This document shows positions 12,394-23,323 of a stretch of DNA of 64,000 nucleotides, piece by piece (within the stretch, counting starts at the first letter, position 1; every line of letters starts with the position of its first letter). The position numbers and the translations under genes are program-made. The notes beneath the pieces are model-generated. The model did no database searches. It was not told the origin of the DNA and worked only from the letters and a program-made list of their open reading frames with translations. Source of the DNA: Symbiodinium natans (taxonomy: Eukaryota; Sar; Dinophyceae; Suessiales; Symbiodiniaceae). The stretch spans positions 98,426-162,425 of the forward strand of contig CAJNDS010002421.1 in the NCBI GenBank assembly GCA_905221605.1, written 5' to 3'.

Positions 12394-12439
12394 TTAGAGC
12401 AGCGACATCACTAACAGTCTGGAACAAGGGAACAAGGGT

Positions 12440-12814
12440 TTAGGGCTTAGGGACACCCCCGAAACGGATCACGAGTTGAAGCCCTAAACTCTCCTCTTTT
12501 CGGAGACTGCCCTATCACTAGGGTTTAGGGTTTAGGGTTTAGGGTTTAGGGTTTAAGGTTTAGGGTTTAGGGTTCATAGGTTCAGGGTTCGTAGGTTCAG
12601 GGTGCGCAGGGCTTTAGGGTTCATAGGTTTAGGGGTTAAAGGCTTAGGGGTTTCATAGGTTCAGGGTTAAGGGTTCATAGGTTCACAGGTTCACAGGTTC
12701 ACAGGTTCACAGGTTCATAGGTTCATAGATTCATAGGTTCACAGGTCTCGGGTTTCGGGTTTCGGGCTCATAGGCTTCGTAGGTCCTCACTTTGACACTT
12801 GGGCATCCGCTGAG
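12440..12814. repeat. Degenerate TTTAGGG-type block after the LINE
   Basis: TTTAGGG repeats grade into drifted units such as TTCATAGG and TTCACAGG (a run at about 12660-12745). A small unique patch at 12450-12510 carries no clear frame. The block ends at the acceptor-like edge of the candidate exon at 12815. Confidence 0.7.
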
Positions 12815-12890
12815 GAACCTTCACGTGGATCTCGAGCGAGCACGCAACGAGTTCCACTACCTGCGAGAGATGACCACCAGGCTCATAGAC
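12815..12890 (+). CDS. Candidate internal exon, helical
   Basis: Bounded by CGCTGAG and GAC/GTTGGG. The frame reads NLHVDLERARNEFHYLREMT then TRLID, an amphipathic charged helix that could be coiled coil. GC-rich third positions and both splice edges support it. CCCTAAG-type repeats follow. Confidence 0.5.
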
Positions 12891-13264
12891 GTTGGGAAAC
12901 CCTAAGCCCTAAGCCCTAAACACAAAAACTCTAAACCCTAGCCCCTAAACCCCAAACGAGGTTTTTCCCTGAGCTTGCTTGCTTGAGTCTTGCGGCACAA
13001 GTCCACTCTCTCTGAACCGCCATGTTTCCAGCCCCTAAACCCTCAACCCGAAACCCGAAGGGTGTGATAAGGAAGGCTTGCGATGCCGACATGGGTTGTT
13101 TAGGGCTTGGGAGCCCTATTGGGCTTGGGGGTGTAAGAAGCCAATGTGGGCTTCTGGATGGAAGCCGGCTTTAGGGTTGAGGCATTAATTGAAGCTCTTC
13201 AGGGGTTGGGGTTCGTTTGGGGTTTGGGGTTTGGGGTTTGGGGTTTGGGGTTTAGGGTTTCTTA

Positions 13265-13656
13265 TCGAGCTATGCTCAGATACCAGACCATCCACCACAC
13301 CTTCTGGTCGAACGTTGTGCCGTGGCGGGCAGGACATTCATGGCTTTCGCACAGCAACCTGTTTTGAGATCCCCACACAAGCACCTATATTTATCTTTAT
13401 ATATATATATATATGTATATATATATACATATCCATATATAGATATATATGCATATGTGCTTATGCGTATACGCATATTAAATATGCACATACCTATATA
13501 TATATATATGCACACATGCTTCGAAGGGTGTTTTCTAATGTAACTATGTGCACCTGTGCTTGTGCGTGTTCTCAAGAACTTAGACAATCAAAGCGCGCTT
13601 CTACCCCAAGCGCTGTTGCTATTACTACTACTTCTACCACGACGACAACGACGACG

Positions 13657-13692
<36 letters not shown>

Positions 13693-13833
13693 AAGACGAC
13701 CACTTCTACTAGGACTACAATAAACGTTAAGACAATCATATACAGCATTGGGCATGGTATATGGACAGGAAAACATGTGTCAAGTGGTACCTCATGATGA
13801 CGGGCTCATATATATATATACACATGTATATGC

Positions 13834-13899
<66 letters not shown>

Positions 13900-14030
13900 A
13901 ATATAGATATCCTTTGATATACAGATACATGCCTACGTATGCACGTGAATCGGTTGTTCTCGAGAGACTACCCCGTCAAGTGATGTTTTGGCTAAGGGTG
14001 CTTGTGCGCTTTCGCTAGTGTCCCTGAGCC
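13265..14030. repeat. Microsatellite-rich island
   Basis: About 120 bases of unique DNA, then TA/ATATGT dinucleotide tracts (13385-13510), an ACG/CTG trinucleotide stretch (about 13640-13692, reading TTTT...AAAA in one frame), and a second long TATATG tract (13806-13902). Frames covering it are low complexity and I do not call them genes. No known element recognised. Confidence 0.75.
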
Positions 14031-14132
14031 CTAAACCCTAAACCCTAAACCCTAAACCCCAAACCCTAAAACCTAAGTCCCCGAACCACAGAACCCCTGA
14101 ACCCCTGAAACCCCAAACTCCACGAAGCCCAG

Positions 14133-14192
14133 GCCTTGGCTTTCTGGCTTGGCTTTTGGATTGCGCTGATTGGACTGCCGAAGCTCAGCTGG
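14133..14192 (+). CDS. Candidate exon, membrane segment
   Basis: Exactly 20 codons between GCCCAG and TGG/GTTTAG: ALAFWLGFWIALIGLPKLSW, a good transmembrane helix. The donor is the first TTTAGGG unit. The next retroelement begins only 24 bases later, inside the same heptamer tract. Confidence 0.45.
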
Positions 14193-14216
14193 GTTTAGGG
14201 TTTAGGGTTTAGGGTT

Positions 14217-14368
14217 GACCCCCCTATTGCTGCACTGGAGCGGTGCAAACAGTTGTGATGTCGTCGTGAGCAACAAGTGCAGCAGGAGCCATTGAACCAA
14301 CTGTCGATCGTCGAATCCTTTCGGGCTCTAGCCCAAATGACAAGGGATGATGATTTCTTCTCTTGCTT
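14217..14368. repeat. Split direct repeat A1
   Basis: Starts GACCCCCCTATTGCTGCACT directly after TTTAGGGTT. Matches A2 at 17340-17491 over 152 bases with two substitutions, so the copy is young. Confidence 0.95.
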
Positions 14369-14410
14369 AGCCATGCGGGGGGGTTTTTCTGTGATCCGTC
14401 AAGCTTCAAA

Positions 14411-16828
14411 ATGCGGCTGAGACATGGGTTGCAGCCTCTTCACCGCAAAGGTCGATCTCCCACTAATGTGGCCCGGGATCGTCGCCGGCGGGCAGATTGG
14501 CTTATCAGAAGGGCAGGCCGGCGTGAGACAGTGCCAAAGGAACGCATCTGGCTGTTGGACAGGCTCTGCAAGTCATGTGAGGGCGCAAATGGAGCATTTG
14601 CGCGTTTCTCTCGGCGCTTCAATGCATTGCCAGTAGCATCTGTTGGAAGGTCGCGAGAGATTTTTCCCATGGGTGACGTTGGTGAAGCCGTTATTGGGTT
14701 TTTGCAGTTGAAGGTTTGGCACGAGAAAATCATGTGCAGATTCGTGAACCTCGTCATCATGATCCTAAACTTTCTGTTTGGGGTCGGCGCCTCTTCCATG
14801 AAGCCGCCCAGAATGACGACTGCTCAAACCGACGTGGCTCGGCGCATTGCGGATCGCTGCAACGACTTCTACAATCGCTTGCAGGGTGCAGATGATGGGT
14901 CATGGGAGCACTTGCTTCCGGACTGGGTGCCTGGTGTCGTGAAGCCAGAGGGCCCGAAATATGCAGCTCTTATATGTGATGCCGTGGACGTCCTTGACAG
15001 CTGCGGGATGCTCGACCCCCTGCCGTACCTGCCTGCAGCCTCACGCGTGTTGCTGTCAGATGCTTCTGCCGTTTTCCCTGCGCCTCCTCCAGGCTTGGCG
15101 CAGTTTGACAGTATTCCCGATGCTGACAGACCCGAGTACGTCAAGCTGGTGGCCAAGCAGTTGCGCAGTGGAAAGTTAGGCCTGCGCACTTCTGTGTCCG
15201 GTGGCGGCACTGTGCTGGTGGTGACAAAGCCTGGCACTGGAAAGCTGCGCGAGATTTGGCATGGAAAACGTGTCTCGCAGGCTGCTGCCCAGCCCTTCTC
15301 GCCACGGCATCTGGCTTCACCGACGGCTTTGCTGCATATGGAGGCCAGTGCGGACAAGCCTCTCCGCGTAAGCAAACGTGATGCAAAGTGTTGGTTCGAC
15401 CAGTTGGCCCTGCCGGAAGAACTCCGGGAATGGATGGGCAGGCCGCCCGTCAGCCTTGAGGAGCTTGAGCAGTACGGCGGCATGAGCAAATCCGAAGTGG
15501 CACTGCATGCGCAGTCGGCCGTTGATGACGCTGAGAGGTTGTTTCCTGTGTCGCACGTTTGGCCCATGGGCTTCTCCTGGTCATCCCATATTGCCCAAGA
15601 GGTGCTGCTCTCGTGCTGTCGGGAGGCAGGCCTTGGGGAGGATTGCGTGCTAGCGTGCGATGCGCCCACTCCTTCCCAGTTTGCTCACGTTTTTGCTGCT
15701 GCCACAGACGATGCAATGTTTTTCAGCAATGCTGGACCTGGGGTGACGAGCAGCTGCGCGCAGCGCTTCGACAAAGTCATGGCGGAGCGTGGGGCAATCA
15801 AGCACCCAGGCAAGGATGTGGACGACGAGCTGGACGCCACTTGCGTGGGCGTGCGGCTGGAAGGTGGCACACATTTGGCGGCGCCCCCGGCACGATGCTT
15901 GGCGCTCACCATCCTCGTGTTGGCCCTTGCGGACGCTTCCTATGCCTCACCGAAGGAGGTTCACTCGGCCTTGAGCATGCTGCAGTGGTACGACTTGCTG
16001 AGGCGTCCTAAGTTGTCTACTTACCAGAAGGTTTACTCCTTCGTTCAGTATCCTGAAGCCACGACCCTGCACCGCATTCCGCCCGAGGTCGTGGAGGAGC
16101 TGCTAATGGGCTTGGTTCTTGGTGTCTTTTGGAAAGCGGACCTCTGCAGACCATTCCTTCCTTTGGTGGCTGCGTCCGACGCGAGCACAGAGTATGGATT
16201 CGGGGCATCAGTGGCCCGGCTACCGCAAGACAAAGTTCGCGAGCTGGCAAGAGTTGCTGAGAAGCAAGGCACTTTTGTCACTCTGGACAGCGGCAAGGAC
16301 TACACGGCGAGGACAGGAGTCGAGCACAAGCTGGGTCTTCCGAAAGCTGCTTTCGTGCACGTCTTCAGCGTCAAGAAGAAGCGTGACGCGCATATCAACA
16401 TTCTGGAGGGTGAAGCCTTCGTGGTGTTGCTGCGCTGGCTCTTGCGCTGTCGGAGCAGACACTGTTCGAGGATCGTCATCTTGGTGGACTCAGCAGTCTG
16501 GCAAGGCGCGGCAGCGAAGGGGAGGTCTTCTACATCATTGAACAGGTTGCTTCGCAAGGTCGCAGCTCTGACGATGGCAGGTGACCTTCACCTGTACTTG
16601 GTGCTAGTGCCTTCAGCAGAAAACCCAAGCGATGAACCATCCAGAGGTGTTCGCGTCCGGAAGACAAAGTCAAAGAGACGTCCAAAGACCCCAAGTTTCC
16701 GCCAACTGCTGTCTACATTACATGCGGCGGCAATGGCAGCGGGTGCATCAGCAGTGCCTGCGAGCTTTGGAGCAGAAGAGTTGTTGTTTTGTTTTTGGAA
16801 TTTGTTTGGTTTGTTGGCCTGGCTGTAG
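14411..16828 (+). CDS. Reverse transcriptase - RNase H of the Ngaro-like element
   Basis: First ATG of an open frame that starts without ATG at 14363; 805 aa. An RT core is visible: SKRDAKCWFDQLALP (motif A, D324), PMGFSWSSHIAQE, and AATDDAMFF (motif C, DD at 433-434). RNase H follows without a gap: ASDASTEYGFGAS (D590), NILEGEAFVVLL (E668), ILVDSAVWQG (D693) and SAENPSDEPSRG (D741). This tight RT-RNase H fusion with a DIRS/Ngaro-like RNase H is usual in tyrosine-recombinase retrotransposons. No gag or protease precedes it. The tail is basic (RKTKSKRRPKTPS) and ends in a hydrophobic run. The frame is intact and third positions are GC-rich, which suggests recent activity. Confidence 0.85.
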   Translation: MRLRHGLQPLHRKGRSPTNVARDRRRRADWLIRRAGRRETVPKERIWLLDRLCKSCEGANGAFARFSRRFNALPVASVGRSREIFPMGDVGEAVIGFLQLKVWHEKIMCRFVNLVIMILNFLFGVGASSMKPPRMTTAQTDVARRIADRCNDFYNRLQGADDGSWEHLLPDWVPGVVKPEGPKYAALICDAVDVLDSCGMLDPLPYLPAASRVLLSDASAVFPAPPPGLAQFDSIPDADRPEYVKLVAKQLRSGKLGLRTSVSGGGTVLVVTKPGTGKLREIWHGKRVSQAAAQPFSPRHLASPTALLHMEASADKPLRVSKRDAKCWFDQLALPEELREWMGRPPVSLEELEQYGGMSKSEVALHAQSAVDDAERLFPVSHVWPMGFSWSSHIAQEVLLSCCREAGLGEDCVLACDAPTPSQFAHVFAAATDDAMFFSNAGPGVTSSCAQRFDKVMAERGAIKHPGKDVDDELDATCVGVRLEGGTHLAAPPARCLALTILVLALADASYASPKEVHSALSMLQWYDLLRRPKLSTYQKVYSFVQYPEATTLHRIPPEVVEELLMGLVLGVFWKADLCRPFLPLVAASDASTEYGFGASVARLPQDKVRELARVAEKQGTFVTLDSGKDYTARTGVEHKLGLPKAAFVHVFSVKKKRDAHINILEGEAFVVLLRWLLRCRSRHCSRIVILVDSAVWQGAAAKGRSSTSLNRLLRKVAALTMAGDLHLYLVLVPSAENPSDEPSRGVRVRKTKSKRRPKTPSFRQLLSTLHAAAMAAGASAVPASFGAEELLFCFWNLFGLLAWL

Positions 16829-17185
16829 CTGGTTAGCCGCCGTTCTACGTTGAGTTGAGCTGGAAGTGCAAACTAGTCAGCCTTGTGCCGGTGCCATCAA
16901 CAGAGTTTTGCTTTTTCATGAATCTGCCGCTTCCGTCTGGGCCATCCGGGCTTCATGCTGATGGTTCCTGATCGGGTACCTCCTTGCGAAAGTTGCTGCG
17001 GGCGCACAAGGAGTGGTTGCGCTGTCCTCTGATATGGCCAGGCTTGCGGAGTGCTTGACAGCCTGTCCATGGAAGGGGCTCGAAGGCGTGAGCAAGGTGC
17101 CGTTTAGCCCTTAGGCTGGCTTCTTGCAACCAAAATTGGCGGCCAATGACGCCCACTGGCTGCCGTTGGCCAGGGCTGTGGGGGT
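16829..17185. other. Non-coding 3' part of the Ngaro-like element
   Basis: Between the RT-RNase H stop and repeat B1. I see no frame with the R-H-R-Y pattern of a tyrosine recombinase. Open frames on the minus strand are short and largely lie in the repeats. Confidence 0.6.
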
Positions 17186-17338
17186 GGGCATTCTTGTGAT
17201 GTGTATCTGGGCTCGCGGTGGTCAGCCAGCACATTTCTTGCTTGATCTCTACTTCCTGGCAGATGCATGGCAGGCGTAAAACACTGCGACGGCATTCAGA
17301 TGCCTCAGGGTCAAGGGTGACAGCGAGCATGACAGCAA
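17186..17338. repeat. Split direct repeat B1
   Basis: 153 bases beginning GGGCATTCTTGTGATG and ending GACAGCAA; identical to B2. It abuts A2 with one shared T, which represents the circle junction. Confidence 0.95.
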
Positions 17339-17339
17339 T

Positions 17340-17491
17340 GACCCCCCTATTGCTGCACTGGAGCGGTGCAAACAGTTGTGATGTCGTCGTGAGCAACAAG
17401 TGCAGCAGGAGCCATTGAACCAACTGTCGATCGTCGAATCCTTTCGGGCTCTAGCCCAAAGGACAAGGGATGATGACTTCTTCTCTTGCTT
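17340..17491. repeat. Split direct repeat A2
   Basis: Second copy of repeat A, directly after B1. A 22-base C-rich spacer (17492-17513) separates it from B2. Confidence 0.95.
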
Positions 17492-17513
17492 CCCGCCCTT
17501 CCCGTCCCACACG

Positions 17514-17666
17514 GGGCATTCTTGTGATGTGTATCTGGGCTCGCGGTGGTCAGCCAGCACATTTCTTGCTTGATCTCTACTTCCTGGCAGATGCATGGCA
17601 GGCGTAAAACACTGCGACGGCATTCAGATGCCTCAGGGTCAAGGGTGACAGCGAGCATGACAGCAA
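17514..17666. repeat. Split direct repeat B2
   Basis: Identical to B1. Ends GACAGCAA, then T and TAGGGTTTAGGG, so the right end of the element lies inside a heptamer. Confidence 0.95.
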
Positions 17667-18226
17667 TTAGGGTTTAGGGTTTAGGGTTTAGGGTTTAGGG
17701 TGTAGGGTGTAGGGCTAAGGGGGTGGGTGGGTGGTGGGGGGATTGCGCAGAGCGACAACTTACAAACTCAACACAGAGCTTGAACCCTAATGCCCTGAAA
17801 TTTCAACCCTGAACTCTTTACCCGTAAGCCTGTTTTTTCTTTGAGGGGGGGGGGAGGGTGTGTGCAATCAGGGTATTTTGTTTGGTGATGTGGGGTGGGA
17901 GTGCTTGAAGGGTTCCTACTTTGGATGTTCCCCCGTATACTCATTACTAACAGTCCTTCCGAGCCCTAAACCCTAAACCCTAAACCCTCGAAACCCTAGA
18001 CCCTAGACCCTAAACCCTAAACCCTAAACCCTAAACCTTAAACCCTAAACCCTAAACCCTAAACCCTAAACCCTAAGCCCTAAGCCCTAAACCCTAAACC
18101 CTAAACCCTGAACCCTAAACCCTAAACCCTAAACCCAAAGCCCTAGACCCTAGACCCTAAACCCTAAACCCTACACCCAGAACCCTAAACCCTAAACCCT
18201 AAACCCTAAACCCTAAACATCCGAAG
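17667..18226. repeat. Heptamer arrays with a short unique island
   Basis: TTTAGGG to about 17715, then a unique patch (a possible small exon after GCGCAG at 17751, frame uncertain) and a half MITE (GGATGTTCCCCCGTATACTC near 17920). CCCTAAA with variants fills about 17965-18217. Confidence 0.7.
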
Positions 18227-18326
18227 TTCCTACTATCAAGAGCAATGGGAAGGCAACAAAGAGGCCTGCCCTGCTGAAAGCCGGATCTTGCTCATCCCCC
18301 TCCTCTTGATCTCTGCTCCAAGATCC
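18227..18326 (+). CDS. Candidate exon, ends with hydrophobic stretch
   Basis: After CCGAAG the frame reads SYYQEQWEGNKEACPAES then RILLIPLLLISAPRS to a TAA at 18327. Strong protein character. The right donor is unclear. Confidence 0.4.
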
Positions 18327-18701
18327 TAAACCCTAAGCCCTAAGCCCTAAGCCCCAAGCCCTAAGCCCTAAGCCCTAAGCCCTAAGCCCTAAGCCCTAAG
18401 CCCTAAACCCTAAACCCTAAACCCTAAACCCTAGCAAACGTGCCACACAAACAAGTCCTCTTGCTCCAGCATCGTTTTAAGATTAGGTCCTGTTGTGAAC
18501 CCCAAACCCCAAACCCTAAACCCTGGACCTCAAACGCTAAACCCTAAACCCTAAACCCTAAACGCTAAACCCTAAACCCTAAGCCCTAAACCCTAAACCC
18601 TAAACCCTAAACCCTAAACCCTAAACCCTAAACCCTAAACCCTAAACCCTAAACCCTAAACCCTAAACCCTAAACCCTAAACCCTAAACCCTGCTGCTGA
18701 G

Positions 18702-18756
18702 GCGTGGCCAGGGCAGTTCTACCTGTGGGTGTGGCTCCAAGCTGACCGGAGACAGG
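18702..18756 (+). CDS. Candidate internal exon
   Basis: Bounded by GCTGCTGAG and CAGG/GTTTGT. The frame reads AWPGQFYLWVWLQADRRQ. A half copy of the GGGATGTTCCCCC MITE follows at 18782-18850. Confidence 0.45.
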
Positions 18757-18849
18757 GTTTGTGTACCCCCTTGAGATTACACTTGGGATGTTCCCCCTTA
18801 TGCGAACAGTCCTTAGTAGGGATTGTAGTACCACCTATTGTAAGGCATA

Positions 18850-21089
18850 GGCATCAAAAAAAAAAAAATAAGCATCAAAAAGAAAAATAATAGGGATCAA
18901 TAAAAAAAATAATAGGCATCAAAAAAAAAAATAAGCCATCCGGCCCACCTGCGTGGTCCTCTGGTCCCGTGGTCCTCTGGTCCCGTGGTCCTCTGGTCCC
19001 GTGGTCCTCTGGTCCCGTGGTCCTCTGGTCCCGTGGTCCTCTGGTCCCGTGGTCCTCTGGTCCCGTGGTCCCCTGGTCTTGTGGTCCCCTGGTCCTCTGG
19101 TCCTCTGGTCTGCTTGTCTGTCCGCCTGGTCCTGCGGGTCCTATGCGTATAAATAAATAATTAAATTAGACAAATAAGTAAAAATCAATAAAATAAATAT
19201 ATATATATATATTATATACACACGATAGTGAAGATCAACGTGTGTGTATATATATATATGTATGTATGTATGTGCATATATATATATATATATATACATA
19301 TTACATAATACACATTACATTACACATTACCTATTATATACTATACATTATACATTATATAATATATATTATACATTATATATTATGTATTATGTATTAT
19401 GTATTACGTATTCTGTGTTATGCATTATGTATTATGTATTAATTATGTATTATGAATTCTATATTATGTTTTATGTTTTATGTACTATGTATTATGAATT
19501 ATATATTATATGTTTTATATTATGTATTCTGTATTATGTATTATGTATTATGTGTTATGTATTATGTATTATATGTTACATATTTATTATGTCGTATGTA
19601 CTATGTATTATATATTATATATATTATTTTTATCTTATATTATTATATTATATAATATTATTATCTTATATATTATATATTATATAATATAATATTTATA
19701 TATATTATATTACTATATGTGTTATACTATATTGTATAATAGTATACTATACATATATTTTATATTAAACATTATATTATGTATATACATATTGGACACT
19801 TTACTTATATATAGTGTACATACTTATTTATATATATAGATATATATGTATATTTTATATTTATATTTTCATATTGTCGTACATGATATATATGTGTATG
19901 TTATATAAATAAGTATATATAAATATGAATAAATAAATCAATATAAATAAAGATATATATATATATATTGTGCACAATTATATACTGCATATAATGCATA
20001 ATATAAAGTATATAATATATAATATATACTGTATACATAATATACAATATATAAAATATATAATATTATTTATTATTAATTAATTTATTATTTATTATTC
20101 ATTATATAGTATATTTTATATATTATGTAGTATGTATTATATATTGTTCTTTGAAGCCATTGGAATGCAAAGAAAATGGAAGTTTTTTGCTTAAAACATG
20201 TAGAAGTAGAGTTTTTCCGATGGAAACATAGAGATAATACAGGATTTCTCATGAAAACGTGAAGACAGTAGACGTTTTCTTGTGGGAGTATGAAGAAATA
20301 GAGGTTTTCCCATTGAAAGATCGAGAAACTAGAAGGTTTTCCAACCACTACCACCACTTCTACGCATCGTGCGAACATTGTTTGCAAATGGGGGGGGCTG
20401 CGCCCCCCCCAACCCCCCCGCTGTTTTTTTTAAGCTGTGCAAAGCGTGCTGCAAAGCCAAGTGGGGGGGTGTGGGGGGGGGGGGCTGCGCCAACCCCAAC
20501 CCCGCCGCGTTTTTATCAAGCTGTGCCACTGCAAAGCGTGCTTTATGAATCTTGTTGAAGCCATTGGGATACTAAAAAGTTTAAGTTTTTCTTAAAATAC
20601 ATGCAAATAGAGGTTTTCCGATGGAAACATAGAGATGATAGAGGTTTCCTATGAAAACGTGAAGAAAATAGAGGTTTTCTTGTGGGAATATGAAGAAATA
20701 GAGGTTTTCCTATTAAAAGATCGAGAAAATAGAAGGTTTTCCAACCACTACCACCACCCACTACTACCCATCGTGCGAGCATTGTGTTTGCAAATGGGGG
20801 GGCCCCCCCCCCCCAACCCCCCCCCCAACCCCCCTAACCCCCCCCCCCACCCCCCCCCCACCCCCCCCCCCCCCCAACCCCCCAACCCCCCCCCCCCCCC
20901 CACCCCCCCCCCCCAACCCCCCCCCCCAACCCCCCCCCCCCCACCCCCCCAACCCCCCCCCCCCCCCGCTGTATTCCAAAAGGAAAATGGGTTATTTTTT
21001 TTTTGATGCTTATTTATTTTTTTTTTGATCCCTTGGGGTTATTTTTTTTTTGATGCTTATTTATTTTTTTTTTGATCCTTCACCCCCTC
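18850..21089. mobile_element. Composite repeat with A/T-rich inverted ends
   Basis: Left end: tandem GGCATCAAAAAAAAAATAA-type units (18850-18940). Right end: the same units in reverse orientation (about 20990-21088). Inside are a 16-bp minisatellite (18952-19115, GTGGTCCTCTGGTCCC), about 1 kb of very AT-rich TATTATGTAT-like DNA (19190-20140), and two direct copies of a 250-bp block (20148-20400, 20553-20799). Each block copy is followed by long C/G runs. No coding frame of real complexity. It may be a non-autonomous element or a nested set of repeats. Confidence 0.6.
20553..20799. repeat. 250-bp direct repeat with internal 30-bp periodicity
   Basis: Second copy of the block at 20148-20400. 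Within it ATAGAGGTTTTCC recurs every 30-31 bases (20607, 20638, 20668, 20698, 20729), so the block itself arose by tandem duplication. Confidence 0.8.
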
Positions 21090-21561
21090 GGGAGATGTTC
21101 AGTCTTTCGGGCACTACCCCTTAAGCCCTAGACCCTAAACCCCAAAACTCCAGGCCTGACACCCCAAAGCCCTAAAACCCTAAACCCCTAAGCGGTGTAA
21201 CTGGGTGCAGGGGCATCATGGAAAAAAGGGACCCAGCCCCATAGGAACCCCCTAAACCCTAAACCCTAAACCCTAAACCCTAAGCCCTAAACCCTAAGCC
21301 CTAAACCCTAAACCTTAAATGGGAGTCAGTAGTTCAGGCTTGGAGCTCTGGGGTTTGGGTGTTTCGGGGTTTTGGGCTTTTGGGTTTAGGGCTTAGGGTT
21401 TAGGGGTTAGGGTTTAGGGTTTAGGGGTTTGGGTTGGGAGCTTAGGGTTTAGGGTTTGGGGTTAAGGGTTTGGGGTTTAGGGTTCCGAGGGTTTAGGGTT
21501 TAGGGTTTACGGCACAGAGCCCGGGGTGTAAGGTCTAGAAACCTGGCGGGCCGGAGGTCAG

Positions 21562-21621
21562 ACAAACCAGACGGCTGAGCTCATGGCCTTGCGCGGCCAG
21601 GAATGGGCACCTGAGCTGACT
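21562..21621 (+). CDS. Candidate internal exon
   Basis: 20 codons between GAGGTCAG and ACT/GTCGGC: TNQTAELMALRGQEWAPELT. Edges and composition are good. No family. Confidence 0.45.
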
Positions 21622-21994
21622 GTCGGCCAAACCCAAACTCCTTAAACCCGGAGCCCTAAAGCCCCCTAAACCCTAAACCCGTAAGCCCTAAAACCCCCTA
21701 AGCCCTAAACCCTAACCCGAAAACCCTAAAGCCTAAGCCCCTAAACGTATAGACCTGGAATCCTAAACCCTCAACCTTGCCCCAAACCCTAAGCCTCAAG
21801 CCCCAGAGGTCATTTAAGGAAGCCTCAGGAAGGGTTAGGGTTTGGGGTTTGGGGTGGACACCAAGTGTAGTGTTGCTGAAACGGGTTGTGGTTGAAGGTG
21901 CGCTCCCCCCCCCTCTCCCCAGTGTTGGAGCAGCGATTGATCAACCCTAAACTCTAAACCCTAAACCCTAAACCCTAAACCCTAAGCCCTTAGC

Positions 21995-22096
21995 CCTAAA
22001 GCCTAAAGCCTAAAGCCTAAAGCCTAAAGCCTAAAGCCTAAAGCCTAAAGCCTAAAGCCTAAAGCCTAAAGCCTAAAGCCTAAAGCCTAAAGCCTA
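21995..22096. repeat. Homogeneous GCCTAAA variant array
   Basis: About fourteen tandem copies of a one-base variant of the heptamer (GCCTAAA) between ordinary CCCTAAA units. This shows local amplification of a mutated monomer. Confidence 0.9.
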
Positions 22097-22144
22097 CACC
22101 CTAAACCCTAAACCCTAAACCCTAAACCCTAACCCCACGCTGAG

Positions 22145-22279
22145 GATCATTACTGGTGCGATCTGAAGGAGAATGGAATGACGAATGAGGATCTGGAAAA
22201 TGTTACGTCTTGTGACACCCAGAGCCCCTGCTGCACGGTCAGCTGCCCCTTAGGAAGCCTGGTGTGCTACTGCCCTTAG
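22145..22279 (+). CDS. Candidate cysteine-rich exon, possibly terminal
   Basis: After CACGCTGAG a frame of 44 codons reads DHYWCDLKENGMTNEDLENV and on through SCDTQSPCCTVSC to VCYCP and TAG at 22277-22279. Seven cysteines suggest a disulfide-rich extracellular piece. A YKCYCP motif recurs at 42004-42066. Confidence 0.5.
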   Translation, partial: DHYWCDLKENGMTNEDLENVTSCDTQSPCCTVSCPLGSLVCYCP

Positions 22280-22460
22280 CCCTAAACCCGAAACCCTCAA
22301 CCCTAAACCCTAAACCCCAAACCCTAAACCCTCAACCCTCAACCCTCAACCCTAAACCCATCTAAACCCTAAACCCATCTAAACCCTAAACCCTAAACCC
22401 TAAACCCCAAGCGCCAAGCCTGACGCCCCAAACCCAAGCCCTAAACCTCCGGGTTCCCAG

Positions 22461-22522
22461 ATGACACCGCACTTAGACAGGGCTTAGACTTAGGCACTCT
22501 GGACCAGAGTCGAAGGCCCCAG
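22461..22522 (+). CDS. Candidate internal exon
   Basis: After GTTCCCAG the frame reads DTALRQGLDLGTLDQSRRPQ up to TTTAGGG repeats. Acceptor good, donor unclear. Confidence 0.35.
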
Positions 22523-22999
22523 TTTAGGGTTTAGGGTTTAGGATGTATTTAGGGTTTAGGGTTTAAGGCTTAGGGCTTAGGGCTTAGGGCTTAGGGTTTA
22601 GGATGTTTTTAGGGTTTAGGGTTTAGGTTTTAGGGTTTAGGGTTTAGGATGTTTTTAGGGTTTTGGGTTTAGGGTTTAGGGTTCCAGGAGTACCGACCCC
22701 CAGCGGAGCGGCGCAGTCACCGAAGGAATGGTGTCATGAGACAAGAAAGAAAAAATGTCGGAAGGCAGGACATCAACCTACGCCAAAGGGGCCCATTGTG
22801 GTAATTACTTGAAGGTTCATAGGTGCGTTAAGTCGGGTACACGACCTCCAAAATGAGTTTACAGGAACCTCCAGGTATGCTTACACACCCTGGGCTTACC
22901 CTAAACCCTAAACCCTAAACCCTAAGCCCTAAACCCTAAATCCTAAACCCTAAACCCTAAACCCTGAACCCTAAACCCTAAAGCTCGAAACCCCTAGAC

Positions 23000-23097
23000 T
23001 TGGGGCTGTTCCCCCGTATACTAACAGTCCTTAGTAGGGATGCTTGTACCCTGTTAATACATATGAAGGGCTGTTGGCATAAGGGGGAACATCCCAA
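23000..23097. repeat. MITE family 1 copy
   Basis: Inverted repeat: TTGGGGCTGTTCCCCC at the left, GGGGGAACATCCCAA at the right, with the usual inner arms ACTAACAGTCCTTAGTAGGGA and its diverged complement. Related copies: 28142-28234, 39549-39650, 60772-60871. Confidence 0.8.
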
Positions 23098-23255
23098 CCC
23101 AAAACCCTGAACCCTGAACCCTAAACCCTAAACCCTAAACCCTGAACCCTAAACCCTAAACCCTAAACCCTAAACCCTAAACCCTAAACCCTACACCCTA
23201 AACCCTAAACCCTAAACCCTAAACCCTAAACCCTGAACCCGGCATGGAATCATAG

Positions 23256-23323
23256 TGTGGAGGTGCAAAAGCGCTATCGCTTTGGGCCCTGACGTGGCTC
23301 GCGGGGATGGAAGCAGGGGAAAC
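23256..23323 (+). CDS. Candidate internal exon
   Basis: Bounded by TCATAG and AAC/GTAGTA. The frame reads WRCKSAIALGPDVARGDGS then RGN. An alternative frame (EVQKRYRFGP) is shorter. Confidence 0.35.

Larger units (their letters stand above)
4384..12436 (+). mobile_element. Non-LTR retrotransposon (LINE), near full length, in a TTTAGGG array
   Basis: Unique DNA between TTTAGGG repeats on both sides. It holds ORF1 (4624-5739) and ORF2 (5742-12393), only two bases apart. The 5' leader is about 240 bases. The 3' UTR is only about 40 bases, ends in a doubled GGGAACAA-like motif and runs straight into GGGTTTAGGG. There is no poly-A tail and no LTR. RT, APE-type endonuclease and RNase H motifs identify an APE-class LINE. 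The clade was not resolved. The flanks suggest that heptamer DNA is the target, or at least a tolerated site. Target-site duplication cannot be recognised because the target is itself repetitive. Confidence 0.9.
14217..17666 (+). mobile_element. Ngaro-like (tyrosine-recombinase-type) retroelement with split direct repeats
   Basis: About 3.45 kb. Repeat A occurs at 14217-14368 and 17340-17491 (152 bases, two mismatches). Repeat B occurs at 17186-17338 and 17514-17666 (153 bases, identical). The order A1-ORF-B1-A2-B2 is the split-direct-repeat layout known from Ngaro/PAT-type retrotransposons, which integrate as circles through a tyrosine recombinase. The flanks are TTTAGGG on both sides. Removing the element with one crossover T restores a perfect AGGGTTTAGGG and leaves no target duplication. 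It codes for RT-RNase H, but no gag and no recombinase were found, so it may be a shortened or trans-mobilised family. Confidence 0.85.
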